From NCBI RefSeq assembly GCF_003363265.1, contig NZ_QRBF01000007.1, positions 1-64,000 of the forward strand: 64,000 nucleotides of DNA. The letters run 5' to 3'. Source of the stretch: Dyella psychrodurans (GTDB lineage: Bacteria; Pseudomonadota; Gammaproteobacteria; Xanthomonadales; Rhodanobacteraceae). A program made the position numbers and the translations under genes. The notes below the pieces were generated by a model that ran no database searches, was not told the origin of the DNA, and saw only the letters and a program-made list of their open reading frames with translations. Every line of letters begins with the position of its first letter. The first letter of the stretch is position 1. Positions 8,784 through 18,374 of the stretch are shown here, piece by piece.

Positions 8784-11123
8784 TCAAAACGGCAACTTCA
8801 ACGTCGGATCGACGGCCAGCAGCTGAGTGCGGAATACATCCTGGATCCGCTTGAGCGCTTCGGCGTTATCCGCGTCGAAACGCAGCACCAGGATCGGGGT
8901 GGTATTGGAGGGACGCACCAGGCCCCAGCCGTCCGGCCAGTCCGCACGCACGCCATCGATGGTGATTAGCGTGGCATCGCCGAAATGAGCTGTCTCGCGG
9001 AATTTCTCGATAAAGCGGTAGTGCTCGCCTTCCGCCATCTCGATCTTGAGTTCGGGTGTCGACACCCCTTTCGGGCACGTAGCGAAAATTTCCTCCGGCG
9101 TACGACCCTCGATGTCGCCCGCGAGGATTTCCAGCAGGCGTGCACTGGCATAGATGCCGTCGTCGAATCCGTACCAGCGCTCCTTGAAGAAGAAGTGCCC
9201 ACTCATCTCGCCGGCAAGCTCGGCGTCGGTTTCGCGCATCTTGGCCTTGATCAGCGAGTGGCCGGTGCGCCACATCAGCGGGCTGCCGCCGGCGTCGAGG
9301 ATCTGGCCCTTGAGATGGCCCGTGCATTTGACGTCGTAGATGATCGTCGCGCCCGGCTGACGCGACAATACATCGCGCGCGAACAGCATCAGCGTGCGAT
9401 CGGGGAAAATGATTTCGCCATTGCGCGTGACCACGCCAAGACGATCGCCATCGCCATCGAACGCCAAACCCAGGTCCGCGCCGGTCTGCTTCACCGAAAG
9501 GATCAGGTCTTCTAGGTTATGCGGATCGGAAGGATCGGGGTGATGGTTCGGGAAGTTGCCGTCCACATCGCAATACAGCGGAATGACTTCGCAGCCGATC
9601 CCCTCGAGCACGTGTGGAGCCACGGCACCGGGAATGCCGTTGCCGCAGTCGACCACCAGTTTGAGTCGGCGCTCGGTCTGCACGTCGGAGGTGATGCGCT
9701 CGATGTAGTCAGGCACGATATCGACGTGGCGCAGCATGCCGTTGCCATCGCGCTCGAGCGTATTGCCGGCGATACGCTTGTAGAGGTCCTGGATGGCCCC
9801 TTCGGAAAGCGTTTCTCCGCCGACCACGATCTTGAAACCGTTGTAGTCGGGTGGATTGTGGCTACCGGTCACCGCAACGCCGCAGCCGGTGTTGAATCGA
9901 TAGGTCGCGTAATACACCACCGGCGTGGGTACGGCGCCGATGTCGATCACATCGATGCCCGCAGAACGCAGACCGTCGGACAAAGCGCCGGCCAGCTCCG
10001 GGCCGGAGAGACGGCCGTCGCGCCCCACCACGATTTCGTGCAGCCCCTTCTCGCGCATCAACGAACCGATCGCTTGGCCAAGCAACTTCGCGACGTCGGC
10101 GGTGAGGCTCTTGCCGACCACACCGCGGACGTCATAAGCACGGAAGATGGCGGGATCGACGGCAATCGGAGCGGGTGCGGGGGCTGGCTTTGCTATGGGG
10201 CGAATCACTGGCTTGACCGGTTCTGGCTTGGGAGAAAGCTCTGCAGTGTCCGCCAAAGCCTGCTCTTCCGCCAGAGCAGCAGCGGCGCGGCGCACTCCCG
10301 TATGCGCAAGCAGCCAGAAAAGATAGATCCCACCTGCCAGGCCAAGCAGCGTCAGCAGTATCGCCAACAGCAAGGATTGAGGCAGCAGGATGTACGCCCC
10401 CGGCAATACCGCAACGATGTTGAAACTGCTGCCGGGCACGTCCTTCCCGACCGGCTCCTTGTCGATGGACGCCAAGCCGCCATGAGCCATCAACTCCAGA
10501 TCTTCTCCACGATCGCTGCTCTGATGCAGTTCCAACCTACCGCCACCGACCGAGAGATCGTTGAAACGATGCGCAATCGCCGCAAACGGCAATTCGATCC
10601 AGACCCAGGCCGTGGGTTTTTGCTGAGTACCCAGCGGCACCACCATCGTCACGCGACGATCACCCACGCCCTTCAGCAAGGACTGCGCCGGCGGATCACC
10701 CGCAGCATCCGGCGCGGCCATCAATTGCGCGGCCTTCGCATAGCCAAAGTCGCGATAGTTGGCATGCAGCACTTCATCCAACCCGGCGGAGTAGATCTCC
10801 ACGTTCAAGGCCTGAGGCAGTCGCTGCTTGAGCGCCACAAGCACCGGCGCCGAATCGGCCGGCAGGCTGCTCGTATCAGTGCCGGCAATGGCCTGGATCA
10901 CCTGAGCGTGCTCGGCGGCAATTTCCCTGGCAAGCACCTGGACTGCCTGATCTTGCGCGGCATGCACTTGTTGGACAGCCGCGCCCTGGTTGGCGATCAA
11001 CCATGTTTGCCATGCGGAAAACACGGCAAAGGCCATCAGCAGCGTGCCGCCTGCCAGTAACAACAGCCGCCCCCAATGGATCTGCACCCCCGGCAAACGC
11101 GCTCGTGCGCCGTTCATCGCCAT
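8784..11123 (-). CDS. algC: Phosphomannomutase/phosphoglucomutase with membrane N-terminal extension
   Basis: Interconverts mannose-1-P/6-P and glucose-1-P/6-P for exopolysaccharide and LPS precursors. The C-terminal 450 residues are a full alpha-D-phosphohexomutase: catalytic Ser421 in TGSHNPP, metal loop DGDGDR (556-561) and sugar-binding GEMSGH. The first about 325 residues are an extension with two membrane segments (about 20-38 and 248-272) enclosing a periplasmic region and a Pro-rich linker. This layout is typical of Xanthomonadales and suggests membrane tethering. It lies 20 nt downstream of dut in an apparent coaBC-dut-algC operon. The symbol follows the Pseudomonas orthologue; xanA is used in Xanthomonas. 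Confidence 0.93.
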   Translation of the reverse strand: MAMNGARARLPGVQIHWGRLLLLAGGTLLMAFAVFSAWQTWLIANQGAAVQQVHAAQDQAVQVLAREIAAEHAQVIQAIAGTDTSSLPADSAPVLVALKQRLPQALNVEIYSAGLDEVLHANYRDFGYAKAAQLMAAPDAAGDPPAQSLLKGVGDRRVTMVVPLGTQQKPTAWVWIELPFAAIAHRFNDLSVGGGRLELHQSSDRGEDLELMAHGGLASIDKEPVGKDVPGSSFNIVAVLPGAYILLPQSLLLAILLTLLGLAGGIYLFWLLAHTGVRRAAAALAEEQALADTAELSPKPEPVKPVIRPIAKPAPAPAPIAVDPAIFRAYDVRGVVGKSLTADVAKLLGQAIGSLMREKGLHEIVVGRDGRLSGPELAGALSDGLRSAGIDVIDIGAVPTPVVYYATYRFNTGCGVAVTGSHNPPDYNGFKIVVGGETLSEGAIQDLYKRIAGNTLERDGNGMLRHVDIVPDYIERITSDVQTERRLKLVVDCGNGIPGAVAPHVLEGIGCEVIPLYCDVDGNFPNHHPDPSDPHNLEDLILSVKQTGADLGLAFDGDGDRLGVVTRNGEIIFPDRTLMLFARDVLSRQPGATIIYDVKCTGHLKGQILDAGGSPLMWRTGHSLIKAKMRETDAELAGEMSGHFFFKERWYGFDDGIYASARLLEILAGDIEGRTPEEIFATCPKGVSTPELKIEMAEGEHYRFIEKFRETAHFGDATLITIDGVRADWPDGWGLVRPSNTTPILVLRFDADNAEALKRIQDVFRTQLLAVDPTLKLPF

Positions 11124-11143
11124 GCACCATTCCCCAAGCGTTT

Positions 11144-11602
11144 CTAGTGTTTCCCCGTTGACCCGAATCCGCCCTCACCTCTTTTCGACGGCACGAATTC
11201 ATCAACGATCTTCAGGCGTGCCTGCGCCACTGGCACCAGCAGCAGCTGCGCGATGCGCTCGCCCACTGCGATGGTGTAGGGCTGCGTACCCCGGTTCCAG
11301 CACGAAATCATCAGCGGCCCCTGGTAATCCGCGTCGATCACTCCTACCAGGTTGCCCATGACCAGGCCGTGTTTGTGACCCAGTCCTGAGCGCGGAACGA
11401 TCAACGCGCACCAGCCCGGATCGCCAATGTGGATGGCCATGCCGCTGGGCACCAGCGCACTTTCGCCGGGCGACAAGGTAAGCGGTCCCTCCAGTGCGGC
11501 GCGAAGATCCATACCTGCGCTGCCAAGGGTCGCAGCCTCTGGCAACGGGATGCTGTCGCCCAGCCGCACATCGAGAATTTTCAGCTCGACATCGATCATC
11601 AT
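11144..11602 (-). CDS. dut: dUTP diphosphatase
   Basis: Hydrolyses dUTP to dUMP and pyrophosphate, keeping uracil out of DNA and feeding dTMP synthesis. All five trimeric-dUTPase motifs are readable: [37 protein letters not shown] and the C-terminal [10 protein letters not shown]. At 152 aa it is full length. Its start codon overlaps the end of coaBC by 4 nt, the usual coaBC-dut translational coupling. Confidence 0.97.
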   Translation of the reverse strand: MMIDVELKILDVRLGDSIPLPEAATLGSAGMDLRAALEGPLTLSPGESALVPSGMAIHIGDPGWCALIVPRSGLGHKHGLVMGNLVGVIDADYQGPLMISCWNRGTQPYTIAVGERIAQLLLVPVAQARLKIVDEFVPSKRGEGGFGSTGKH

Positions 11603-12804
11603 CCACGCACCGCCTTGTAGCGGCTGGCGATGCGTTCGATCAATTGGCGTGCGATGACCGACTTGTCAGCGCGCGGCAATTCCGCCGAACCGTCGGCCCA
11701 GTAAAGCGTGATGGCATTGTCGGCCGTTTCGAAACCCATGCCGTCACCGACCTGGTTGGCGGCGATCATGTCCAATCCTTTGCGTTGCAGTTTGTCGCGC
11801 GCATAACTCTCCACGTTCTGGGTTTCCGCCGCGAAGCCGACCAGGAATGGGTGGTCGCGCCCCGCCGAAAGACTGGCCAGGATGTCCGGGTTCTCCGCCA
11901 ACTGCAACGTGAGGTCTGCACCCGCCTGCTTCTTGAGCTTGTGCGTGGCCATCGCGCTCGGGCGATAGTCGCCGACAGCTGCCGCGCCGATGTAGATATC
12001 CGCGCCGTCGGTCGCTTCGACCACCGCGGCGTGCATTTGCGCGGCGCTGCGCACGTCCACGCGTTTTGCAACACCCGCAGGCGTGGCCAGTCCCACAGGA
12101 CCGGCCACCAGCGTCACCTGCGCACCGGCGTACGCGGCCGCCTGAGCCACCGCGAAACCCATTCGGCCGGAGCTGCGGTTGCCGATGAAACGCACCGGAT
12201 CGATGTCCTCGTACGTCGGCCCGGCGCTGACCACCACCTTCTTGCCTTGCAGTACCTGATCGCCAAACGAAGCGACCATCGCCTCGCGCAGTTCGTGCGG
12301 TTCCAGCATGCGGCCCGAACCGACGTCGCCACAGGCCTGATCGCCCGCGGCCGGCCCAAGGATGCGCACGCCGCGCGAGCGCAGCGTGGCGAGGTTCGCC
12401 TGCACGGCGGCGTGTGCCCACATTTGCTGATTCATCGCCGGCGCCACATAGACCGGCGCGGCGGTGGCGAGGCAAACCGTCGTCAGCAAATCGCTGGCGT
12501 GCCCATGCGCAAGACGCGCCATAAGATCCGCACTGGCCGGCGCGATCAGCACGCGCTCGGCCCAGCGTGCCAGCTCGATGTGGCCCATCGCCGCCTCGGC
12601 CGATTCGTCCCACAGGCTCACGCGCACCGGTTCGCCGGACAGCGCCTGAAACGTGGTCGGAGTCACGAAGTGCGTGGCGTTTTCGGTCATCACCACACGC
12701 ACGTGCGCGCCGAGGTCACGCAGCCGGCGGACGAGTTCGCAGGACTTGTAGGCGGCGATGCCACCCGATACTCCCAGCAGGATGCGGCGTTGAGCAAGAC
12801 TCAT
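11599..12804 (-). CDS. coaBC: Bifunctional phosphopantothenoylcysteine decarboxylase/synthetase
   Basis: Carries out two steps of coenzyme A synthesis. The N-terminal flavoprotein decarboxylase (CoaC, about 1-185) shows GGIAAYK, the catalytic-His region MGHIELARW and the PAMNQQMW substrate clamp. The C-terminal synthetase (CoaB, about 188-400) shows [20 protein letters not shown] and MIAANQV. At 401 aa it is normal. First gene of the coaBC-dut-algC run; divergent from radC. Confidence 0.97.
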   Translation of the reverse strand: MSLAQRRILLGVSGGIAAYKSCELVRRLRDLGAHVRVVMTENATHFVTPTTFQALSGEPVRVSLWDESAEAAMGHIELARWAERVLIAPASADLMARLAHGHASDLLTTVCLATAAPVYVAPAMNQQMWAHAAVQANLATLRSRGVRILGPAAGDQACGDVGSGRMLEPHELREAMVASFGDQVLQGKKVVVSAGPTYEDIDPVRFIGNRSSGRMGFAVAQAAAYAGAQVTLVAGPVGLATPAGVAKRVDVRSAAQMHAAVVEATDGADIYIGAAAVGDYRPSAMATHKLKKQAGADLTLQLAENPDILASLSAGRDHPFLVGFAAETQNVESYARDKLQRKGLDMIAANQVGDGMGFETADNAITLYWADGSAELPRADKSVIARQLIERIASRYKAVRG

Positions 12805-12904
12805 GATGTAAGCAGGGTCTGACGTACTGGTAGATGGCTAGCTTACCGGATTCATGTACCGCAACCGCTGTCCCGATCGCATCCTCACCAAGGATGCTGG
12901 AGGG

Positions 12905-13576
12905 ATGAGTATCAGAGATTGGCCGGAAGGCGAACGTCCCCGTGAAAAACTGCTGGCGCGCGGCAGCGCAGCCCTGTCGGATGCCGAATTGCTTGCCGTG
13001 CTGCTGGGCAGCGGCGCACGCGGAAAGGATGCCATCGCCCTGGGACGCGAGTTGTTGATGCGCGCTGGCAGCCTTGGCGCCCTCCTCGGACGGCCGGATC
13101 AGGACATCCGCACGACCGGCCTGGGGCCCGCCAAGCGTGCACGTATCGTTGCAGCGCTGGAACTGGCTCGCCGAAGTCTCGCCGAACAACTGGCCGAACG
13201 ACCTGCGCTGGGCAACCCGCGCGAGAGCGGCGACTATCTGGCCGCTCGCCTGCGCCACCTGCCTTACGAGGTGTTCGCATGCCTCTACCTCGACAACCGC
13301 CATCGCGTGATCGCGTTCGAAGAACTGTTTCGAGGCACCATCGACGGCGCCAGCGTGCATCCGCGTGAAGTGGTGCGTGCCTGCCTCAGGCACAACGCCG
13401 CCGCCGTGATCTTTGCCCACAACCATCCCAGCGGCGTCGCCGAACCCAGCGCCGCCGATCAGTCGATCACCCGCGAACTCGGCCAGGCGCTGCGGCTGGT
13501 CGGCGTGCGCGTGCTGGATCACCTGGTGATCGGTCACGCCGAGCCCGTGTCCATGGCCTCGCGCGGCTTGCTCTGA
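12905..13576 (+). CDS. radC: RadC-family JAB-domain protein
   Basis: A 223-aa RadC/YsxA protein: N-terminal helix-hairpin-helix region (about 20-90) and C-terminal MPN/JAB fold with the metal motif HNHPSG (His172, His174) and Asp185. The biochemical role of RadC is unsettled; the old assignment to DNA repair was withdrawn. ATG at 12905 is chosen over an upstream ATG at 12854 because GGAGGG lies directly ahead and the protein then starts [16 protein letters not shown], the family N-terminus. Confidence 0.93.
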   Translation: MSIRDWPEGERPREKLLARGSAALSDAELLAVLLGSGARGKDAIALGRELLMRAGSLGALLGRPDQDIRTTGLGPAKRARIVAALELARRSLAEQLAERPALGNPRESGDYLAARLRHLPYEVFACLYLDNRHRVIAFEELFRGTIDGASVHPREVVRACLRHNAAAVIFAHNHPSGVAEPSAADQSITRELGQALRLVGVRVLDHLVIGHAEPVSMASRGLL

Positions 13577-13589
13577 CGGCGCTCGCGGC

Positions 13590-13622
13590 AAAAAAAACGG
13601 CGCGACCGCTAGGTTCGCGCCG
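13590..13622 (-). terminator. Intrinsic terminator oriented for a minus-strand transcript
   Basis: A near-perfect hairpin (arms 13598-13607 and 13612-13622, loop GCTA, one bulge) is preceded on the plus strand by eight A (13590-13597), so on the minus strand it is a stem followed by a U-run. radC, on the plus strand, cannot use it in this polarity. No convincing minus-strand ORF lies upstream, so it may end a small RNA. Confidence 0.55.
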
Positions 13623-13772
13623 GGAGCCGCATGAGGGGAGGGTATAAGGGATGCGGCAGTCCCGTATCGATCCGACGGGGGAGACGCCGGTGATACCCAG
13701 CCATTGTCGCAATGCGTCATGACCGGTGTATGACATGCAATGCGCGTGCCTCGGAGGGAAGGGTGGCAAGAC

Positions 13773-13945
13773 TTATGCACATAGCTTGCGCCGAGCCACT
13801 TACCGTCATATTGCTGAAGATCACATCAAGTATACGTTTTAGATTATTGTTTTTGTTTGATTATTTTCGTTACAGACTGGTTTCCATCGATCTTTCTCCT
13901 ATTCGCGCCCACGCGACCTTCACTTTCCCCACAGAGTTATCCACA
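13773..13945. promoter_or_regulatory. Two consensus DnaA boxes flanking an A+T-rich segment
   Basis: TTATGCACA (13773-13781) and TTATCCACA (13937-13945) both match TTATNCACA. Between them lies a strikingly A+T-rich stretch (about 13830-13880) in an otherwise G+C-rich region. The surrounding 496-nt gap (13577-14072) otherwise holds only the minus-strand terminator. A DnaA-titrating or DARS-like site, or coincidence, are both possible. Confidence 0.35.
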
Positions 13946-14072
13946 GATTTTGTCCACCGCAATGCAGCAGGCGAGCCTGCGGACCGGTCAAGATCGTGTA
14001 GCAATTGGGAAACGCGGCCCCCGACGTGCCGTCTGTTAGGATGCGCGGTTCCATCCCGACCAATCCCCTCTC

Positions 14073-15764
14073 GTGAAAGAAGCGCTGCGCGACCTGGTCC
14101 TGCGGGCCCTCCAGACCCTCCAAGCCGAAGCCGTTGTGCCGGTGGATATCGAATGGCCGAATTTCGTGATCGAGCGTGCGCGCAGCCGCGAACACGGCGA
14201 CTTCGCCACCAACGTCGCGATGCTGCTGGCCAAGCCGGCGCGCGCCAAGCCGAGGGAGCTGGCCGAAAAGCTGGTGGCCGCCCTGCCCGCCAACGCACTG
14301 GTGGGCAAGATCGAGATTGCCGGGCCGGGGTTCATCAACTTCTTCCTGGCGCCGACGGCTTATCACGCCGAGGCGGGTCGCATGTTGTCCCAAGGCCATG
14401 CCTACGGCCGCAACAGTAGCGGCGCCGGCCATACGGTGGGCGTGGAATTCGTGTCGGCCAATCCGACTGGTCCCCTGCACGTGGGACATGGTCGTGCCGC
14501 CGTCATCGGGGATTGCCTGAGCCGGCTGCTCGAAGCGACCGGCTGGAACGTCAAACGCGAGTTCTACTACAACGATGCCGGCGTACAGATCCAGAATCTG
14601 GCGATCTCGACCCAGGCGCGCGCGCGCGGCCTGGCGCCGGGCGATGCCGGTTGGCCGGAAGACGGCTATCGCGGCGACTACATCGCCGACGTGGCTCGCG
14701 CCTATCTAACCGGCGAAACCGTGATCGCCGACGGCCATGCGGTCGTCGGCGCCAAAGATCCCGAAGACCTTGAGGCGATCCGCCATTTCGCCGTGGCCTA
14801 TCTGCGCCGCGAACAGGACCTGGATCTGCAGGCCTATGGCGTCGGTTTCGACGTGTACTTCCTCGAATCCTCGCTCTACACCGACAGCAAGGTGGAAGAG
14901 ACCGTGCGCGAGCTGATCGCTCACGGCCACACCTACGAGGAAGGCGGCGCGCTCTGGCTGCGTACCACCGATTTCGGTGACGACAAGGACCGCGTGATGC
15001 GCAAGTCCGACGGCACCTACACCTACTTCGTGCCGGACGTGGCCTACCACCGCAGCAAATGGCTGCGCGGCTACGAGCGAGCGATCACCGAACTGGGCTC
15101 GGATCACCATGGCAGCCTCGCCCGCGTGCACGCGGGACTGCAGGCGCTGGATTGCGGCATCCCCAAAGGCTGGCCGGAATACGTGCTGCACCAGATGGTG
15201 ACGGTCATGCGCGGTGGCGAGGAAGTGAAAATCTCCAAGCGTGCGGGCAGCTACGTCACGCTGCGCGACCTGATCGAAGAAGCCGGCCGCGACGCCACGC
15301 GCTACTTCCTGATCGCGCGCAAGGCCGACTCGCAGCTGGTCTTCGACATTGACCTCGCCCGCTCGCAGAGCAACGACAACCCGGTCTATTACATCCAGTA
15401 CGCCCACGCCCGCGTGTGCCGCGTACTGGAAGAACTCGCCGAACGTGGCCTGCCACCGGTCGACACCCAGGCCGGCGTTGCACAAATGGCGCGCCTGGAC
15501 ACGGAACCCGAACAGATCCTGCTCACGGAGCTGTCGCGTTACCCGGAAGTGGTCGAGGCCGCCGCCAACAATCTGGAACCGCACCTGATCGCGCAATATC
15601 TGCGCGAACTTGCCGGCGCGCTTCACAGTTACTATCACGAGCACAAGTGGATCGTGGACGATGCCGAGCTGCGCAACGCGCGCATCACGCTCGCCGTCGC
15701 CACCCGTCAGGTCATACGCAACGGATTGGATTTGCTGGGACTCAGTGCCCCGGAGAAGATGTAA
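14073..15764 (+). CDS. argS: Arginyl-tRNA synthetase
   Basis: Charges tRNA-Arg in the cytoplasm. It shows the N-terminal Arg-tRNA additional domain, the HIGH-type motif HVGH (136-139, in [13 protein letters not shown]), a KMSKS-like loop (VKISKRAG) and the C-terminal anticodon-binding helix bundle. At 563 aa it is full length. A GTG start at 14073 gives the usual N-terminus (KEALRDLV); no good Shine-Dalgarno is seen. The next gene starts on the base after the stop codon. Confidence 0.97.
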   Translation: MKEALRDLVLRALQTLQAEAVVPVDIEWPNFVIERARSREHGDFATNVAMLLAKPARAKPRELAEKLVAALPANALVGKIEIAGPGFINFFLAPTAYHAEAGRMLSQGHAYGRNSSGAGHTVGVEFVSANPTGPLHVGHGRAAVIGDCLSRLLEATGWNVKREFYYNDAGVQIQNLAISTQARARGLAPGDAGWPEDGYRGDYIADVARAYLTGETVIADGHAVVGAKDPEDLEAIRHFAVAYLRREQDLDLQAYGVGFDVYFLESSLYTDSKVEETVRELIAHGHTYEEGGALWLRTTDFGDDKDRVMRKSDGTYTYFVPDVAYHRSKWLRGYERAITELGSDHHGSLARVHAGLQALDCGIPKGWPEYVLHQMVTVMRGGEEVKISKRAGSYVTLRDLIEEAGRDATRYFLIARKADSQLVFDIDLARSQSNDNPVYYIQYAHARVCRVLEELAERGLPPVDTQAGVAQMARLDTEPEQILLTELSRYPEVVEAAANNLEPHLIAQYLRELAGALHSYYHEHKWIVDDAELRNARITLAVATRQVIRNGLDLLGLSAPEKM

Positions 15765-16475
15765 ATGGCACCACGCAAGGGCAAAGGCCGTCAGGCCGTG
15801 CGCAATAACAGCGGCGGGTTTCCAGCCTGGGCCGGCGTCGTCATCGGCATCCTGATCGGAGCCCTGGTCGTCGTCGTGCTCATGCGCCACTCGCTGGTAC
15901 CCATGGCACCCAAGGGTCCCCAGCCCAATCCCGAAGCGACCGCGCAGCCTGGCAGCGACGAAGGTCTGGCACCGGCCAACGGAACGACGACGCCGAAAAA
16001 ACCGCAATACGATTTCTACTCCGTGCTGTCGGAGAAGGAAGTACGTATTCCGGATTCGGAAATCAGCGCGCAAGCCAAGGCGGAACAACAACAGCAACTC
16101 GCCACGCAACAGCAGCCGGCGCAGAATGCCGCTCCGACGGCTCCGCAGCTGCCGCCCAACGCACCGCGCGCCGTCACGCAGAACATCACCGCGGCTCCGC
16201 AGTCGGCCGTGGCGCCGCCGCCCGCAGCCAGCTCGGCGCAAAACGGCTACCTGCTGCAGGTCGGCGCATTCCCGAGTGCGTCAGACGCGGAGACGCTGAA
16301 AGCCAAGCTTGCGCTGCAGGGTTTTGTCGCCAACGTGCAATCGGTCAGCGTGGGCGGCCAGACGTACCATCGCGTGCGTCTGGGGCCGTTCCATTCGGCC
16401 ACGGATCTGGAATCGGCCAAACAGCGACTCGCATCGGCGGGCTTCCCTGCGATCGCGCTGAAAGAAGGCCACTGA
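15765..16475 (+). CDS. SPOR-domain cell-division-type membrane protein
   Basis: A 236-aa bitopic inner-membrane protein: short basic cytoplasmic tail, one membrane segment (about 22-40), a long Gln/Pro/Ala-rich periplasmic linker, and a C-terminal SPOR domain (about 158-236, GYLLQVGAF to FPAIALKEG). SPOR domains bind denuded septal peptidoglycan. The architecture resembles FtsN, but sequence alone does not prove orthology. It abuts argS with no gap, a linkage common in Xanthomonadales, and is followed by a strong terminator. Confidence 0.85.
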   Translation: MAPRKGKGRQAVRNNSGGFPAWAGVVIGILIGALVVVVLMRHSLVPMAPKGPQPNPEATAQPGSDEGLAPANGTTTPKKPQYDFYSVLSEKEVRIPDSEISAQAKAEQQQQLATQQQPAQNAAPTAPQLPPNAPRAVTQNITAAPQSAVAPPPAASSAQNGYLLQVGAFPSASDAETLKAKLALQGFVANVQSVSVGGQTYHRVRLGPFHSATDLESAKQRLASAGFPAIALKEGH

Positions 16476-16493
16476 TTTCCGGCACCCGAAAGC

Positions 16494-16522
16494 AAAAAAG
16501 CCACGCATCGCGTGGCTTTTTT
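16494..16522. terminator. Bidirectional intrinsic terminator
   Basis: The 8-bp stem AGCCACGC/GCGTGGCT with a short loop is flanked by A6 on the left and T6 on the right, so it can terminate both the argS-SPOR transcript and the convergent RDD gene. Confidence 0.9.
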
Positions 16523-16544
16523 GTTTCTGCGTCCGAAGCCCGCA

Positions 16545-18008
16545 CTACTGCGTTCGGCACATCGGTGGCAGGTATTGATTCGGGATGTCCTCACTGGCGC
16601 AAGTCCAGTTGATGGCACGTCCCTGGAGCGAGGGCGTGAGCGTGATGTGTTTGTCGCGCAGCATCGGCGTCGCCTGGCCACCGAAGCTGGCGATGACGGC
16701 ACCGTCGACGACGGACACCGACGACACATAGCGCCCATGCAATTGATCCGGACTGTCCAGCCCCGCCTGCCTGTTGTCGGCCGGCGGCGTGCCGTTCGTC
16801 AGCAGATAGTTGGTGACGGCGGTCTTCGCGTTTTGGGTGACGACGATCGCTTCAGTCGTCTGAGCGCGGGTGAGGTAACTCTGATAAGCCGGAATGGCGA
16901 TCGCCGCCAGTATGGGAATCAGGAGGAAAAACCCACCACCAATCACAACCAGCACGATCGCCCAAGCCGGCATCGGCGGTGCAGCCGTCCTCTGATCTGA
17001 ACTATCGCCTTGCTGCCACGCTTCCAACGCGTGCTTGCGCACCACAAAAGTGCCAGCCATAAGATCGTGCAAGGCCTGCTTTCGGCTCGTCCAGCCAGCC
17101 ATCATGTAGCCGATATTGAGGATTAGGCCGGAAATGAATTTGCCGAGAAACCGCCCGAACGAATGCCAAAAACCGATGCGATCGCCGTTTTCGTTGGTGA
17201 CAAGCAAACCCAGCGCCAATTTGCCGGGCGTTGCCTGCTTCGAGCTGGATTCCCATAACGGGAAATACAACCACACCGAAAAGACCAGCGCGATGGCGAT
17301 AAGCCCTGGCAATATTTGCGGCTGCCCATCGACCGCACTCCGATGAGGAAGCATGAGCCCCAAGAACATGAACACCACAATGAACGCCACTGAGATGAGC
17401 AGGCTATCGACGAGATAGGCTGCCAGGCGCATCCAGAAGCCGCCATACATGCCTGCGGCGTACTCGGGTAATAGGTGCACGTGGCGCGAGAGCGGCTCAG
17501 CGACATCGACGGCATCCATGCGCATCGCATCGACGTACGCCGCTGGTTTGGCCTCCGCGACCGCGGCGGGTGGCGGCACATCGTCTTCCAAATGCAACGG
17601 CAATGGCGCCAATGGCAGCGCGGCTTCCAGGGTCTGCCAGGTATGCTCGCCTTTGATGCACGCGCGCGTCTGGCGATCCAGCGAACCGCTGTCGATGGCA
17701 TGTCGCACGTAGGCTTCGCTGACGGGCCCTCGCACTTCCCCATCCTGCTGAAGCCACAGGTATCGGCCGCTCGGATTGGCGAGCGCGACGGCATCGGCGC
17801 CGCAGTTGATCAGGGCATCGTGCTGGCCAAGGGCTGCCGACTGGGTCACGGCTTTCAGCGTGAGCGGCACGCGATCGAGAATGCGCGTGCGAAACGTGTC
17901 CGGCTCGAGCTTCATCATCTCGGCCGCGCTTTGCCATGCGGTTTGCGGGTCCTGGCCAGCGACCGTCTTTCCGGTCAGGGTCACTGACCAGTTCGTAGCT
18001 TCGTCCAT
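16545..18008 (-). CDS. GYF2-like / RDD / type IV pilin-like fusion protein
   Basis: A 487-aa multi-domain membrane protein. Residues 1-75 form a small N-terminal domain (WSVTLTGKTV...) of a kind often fused to membrane proteins. Residues about 82-130 are GYF_2-like (YLWLQQDGEVRGPVSEAYV). An RDD domain with several membrane segments spans about 188-330. The C-terminus has one hydrophobic helix (about 349-373) followed by AIPAYQSYLTRAQTTEAI and a globular tail with two late cysteines (470 and 484), as in type IV pilin-like minor subunits. No prepilin peptidase motif precedes the helix. Start at ATG 18008 is chosen for GGGGGAG just upstream. Confidence 0.75.
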   Translation of the reverse strand: MDEATNWSVTLTGKTVAGQDPQTAWQSAAEMMKLEPDTFRTRILDRVPLTLKAVTQSAALGQHDALINCGADAVALANPSGRYLWLQQDGEVRGPVSEAYVRHAIDSGSLDRQTRACIKGEHTWQTLEAALPLAPLPLHLEDDVPPPAAVAEAKPAAYVDAMRMDAVDVAEPLSRHVHLLPEYAAGMYGGFWMRLAAYLVDSLLISVAFIVVFMFLGLMLPHRSAVDGQPQILPGLIAIALVFSVWLYFPLWESSSKQATPGKLALGLLVTNENGDRIGFWHSFGRFLGKFISGLILNIGYMMAGWTSRKQALHDLMAGTFVVRKHALEAWQQGDSSDQRTAAPPMPAWAIVLVVIGGGFFLLIPILAAIAIPAYQSYLTRAQTTEAIVVTQNAKTAVTNYLLTNGTPPADNRQAGLDSPDQLHGRYVSSVSVVDGAVIASFGGQATPMLRDKHITLTPSLQGRAINWTCASEDIPNQYLPPMCRTQ

Positions 18009-18124
18009 GGCTCCCCCCATGCGCATCGGCTTGCGTGGGACTCTAGCACGACCCTCGCCGACGGCACGCCGATGGTGAACCGAGCCATCACCGGCACGAG
18101 CGCGCCTCTTCCATGACTCTGCCC

Positions 18125-18157
18125 GAGGCAAATCAGGCCCGAGATATCGTCGTCGCC
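18125..18157 (-). pseudogene. Relic of a hydroxyisobutyrate-dehydrogenase gene 3' end
   Basis: These 33 nt match 19229-19261, the 3' end of the reductase gene downstream, at about 29 of 33 positions and on the same strand, encoding GDDDISGLICL against GDDDISGLIRL. It sits in a 366-nt gap (18009-18374) that otherwise shows only the ribosome-binding site of the next gene. It is probably the remnant of a duplicated gene end. Confidence 0.5.
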
Positions 18158-18374
18158 TTAACCAGGCCGTTCCCAGCAGCAGCCCTGTAGCGCGGCCCTC
18201 CGCGGGCAGAACCGGTATCTACCGCCACGCCATTGGACTATCAAAATCATAATTCTTGCCATTAACCGCGCATTGTCTCGTTCATGGCGCGCATAATGGT
18301 TCGAGCCGCCCGTTTCGCAAGAACCAGGGGAACCCCAACCAGCTACAGGGCCATGGCCCTGAATGGAGGTTCTT

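Noticed and set aside
9519-11060. Long plus-strand frame (513 codons)
   Set aside because: Antisense to the phosphomannomutase gene; shadow composition.
13773-13945. Chromosomal replication origin
   Set aside because: Only two DnaA boxes and no dnaA, dnaN or gyrB nearby; too little for oriC.
14706-16241. Long minus-strand frame (511 codons)
   Set aside because: Antisense to argS and the SPOR gene; no family motif and no ribosome-binding site.
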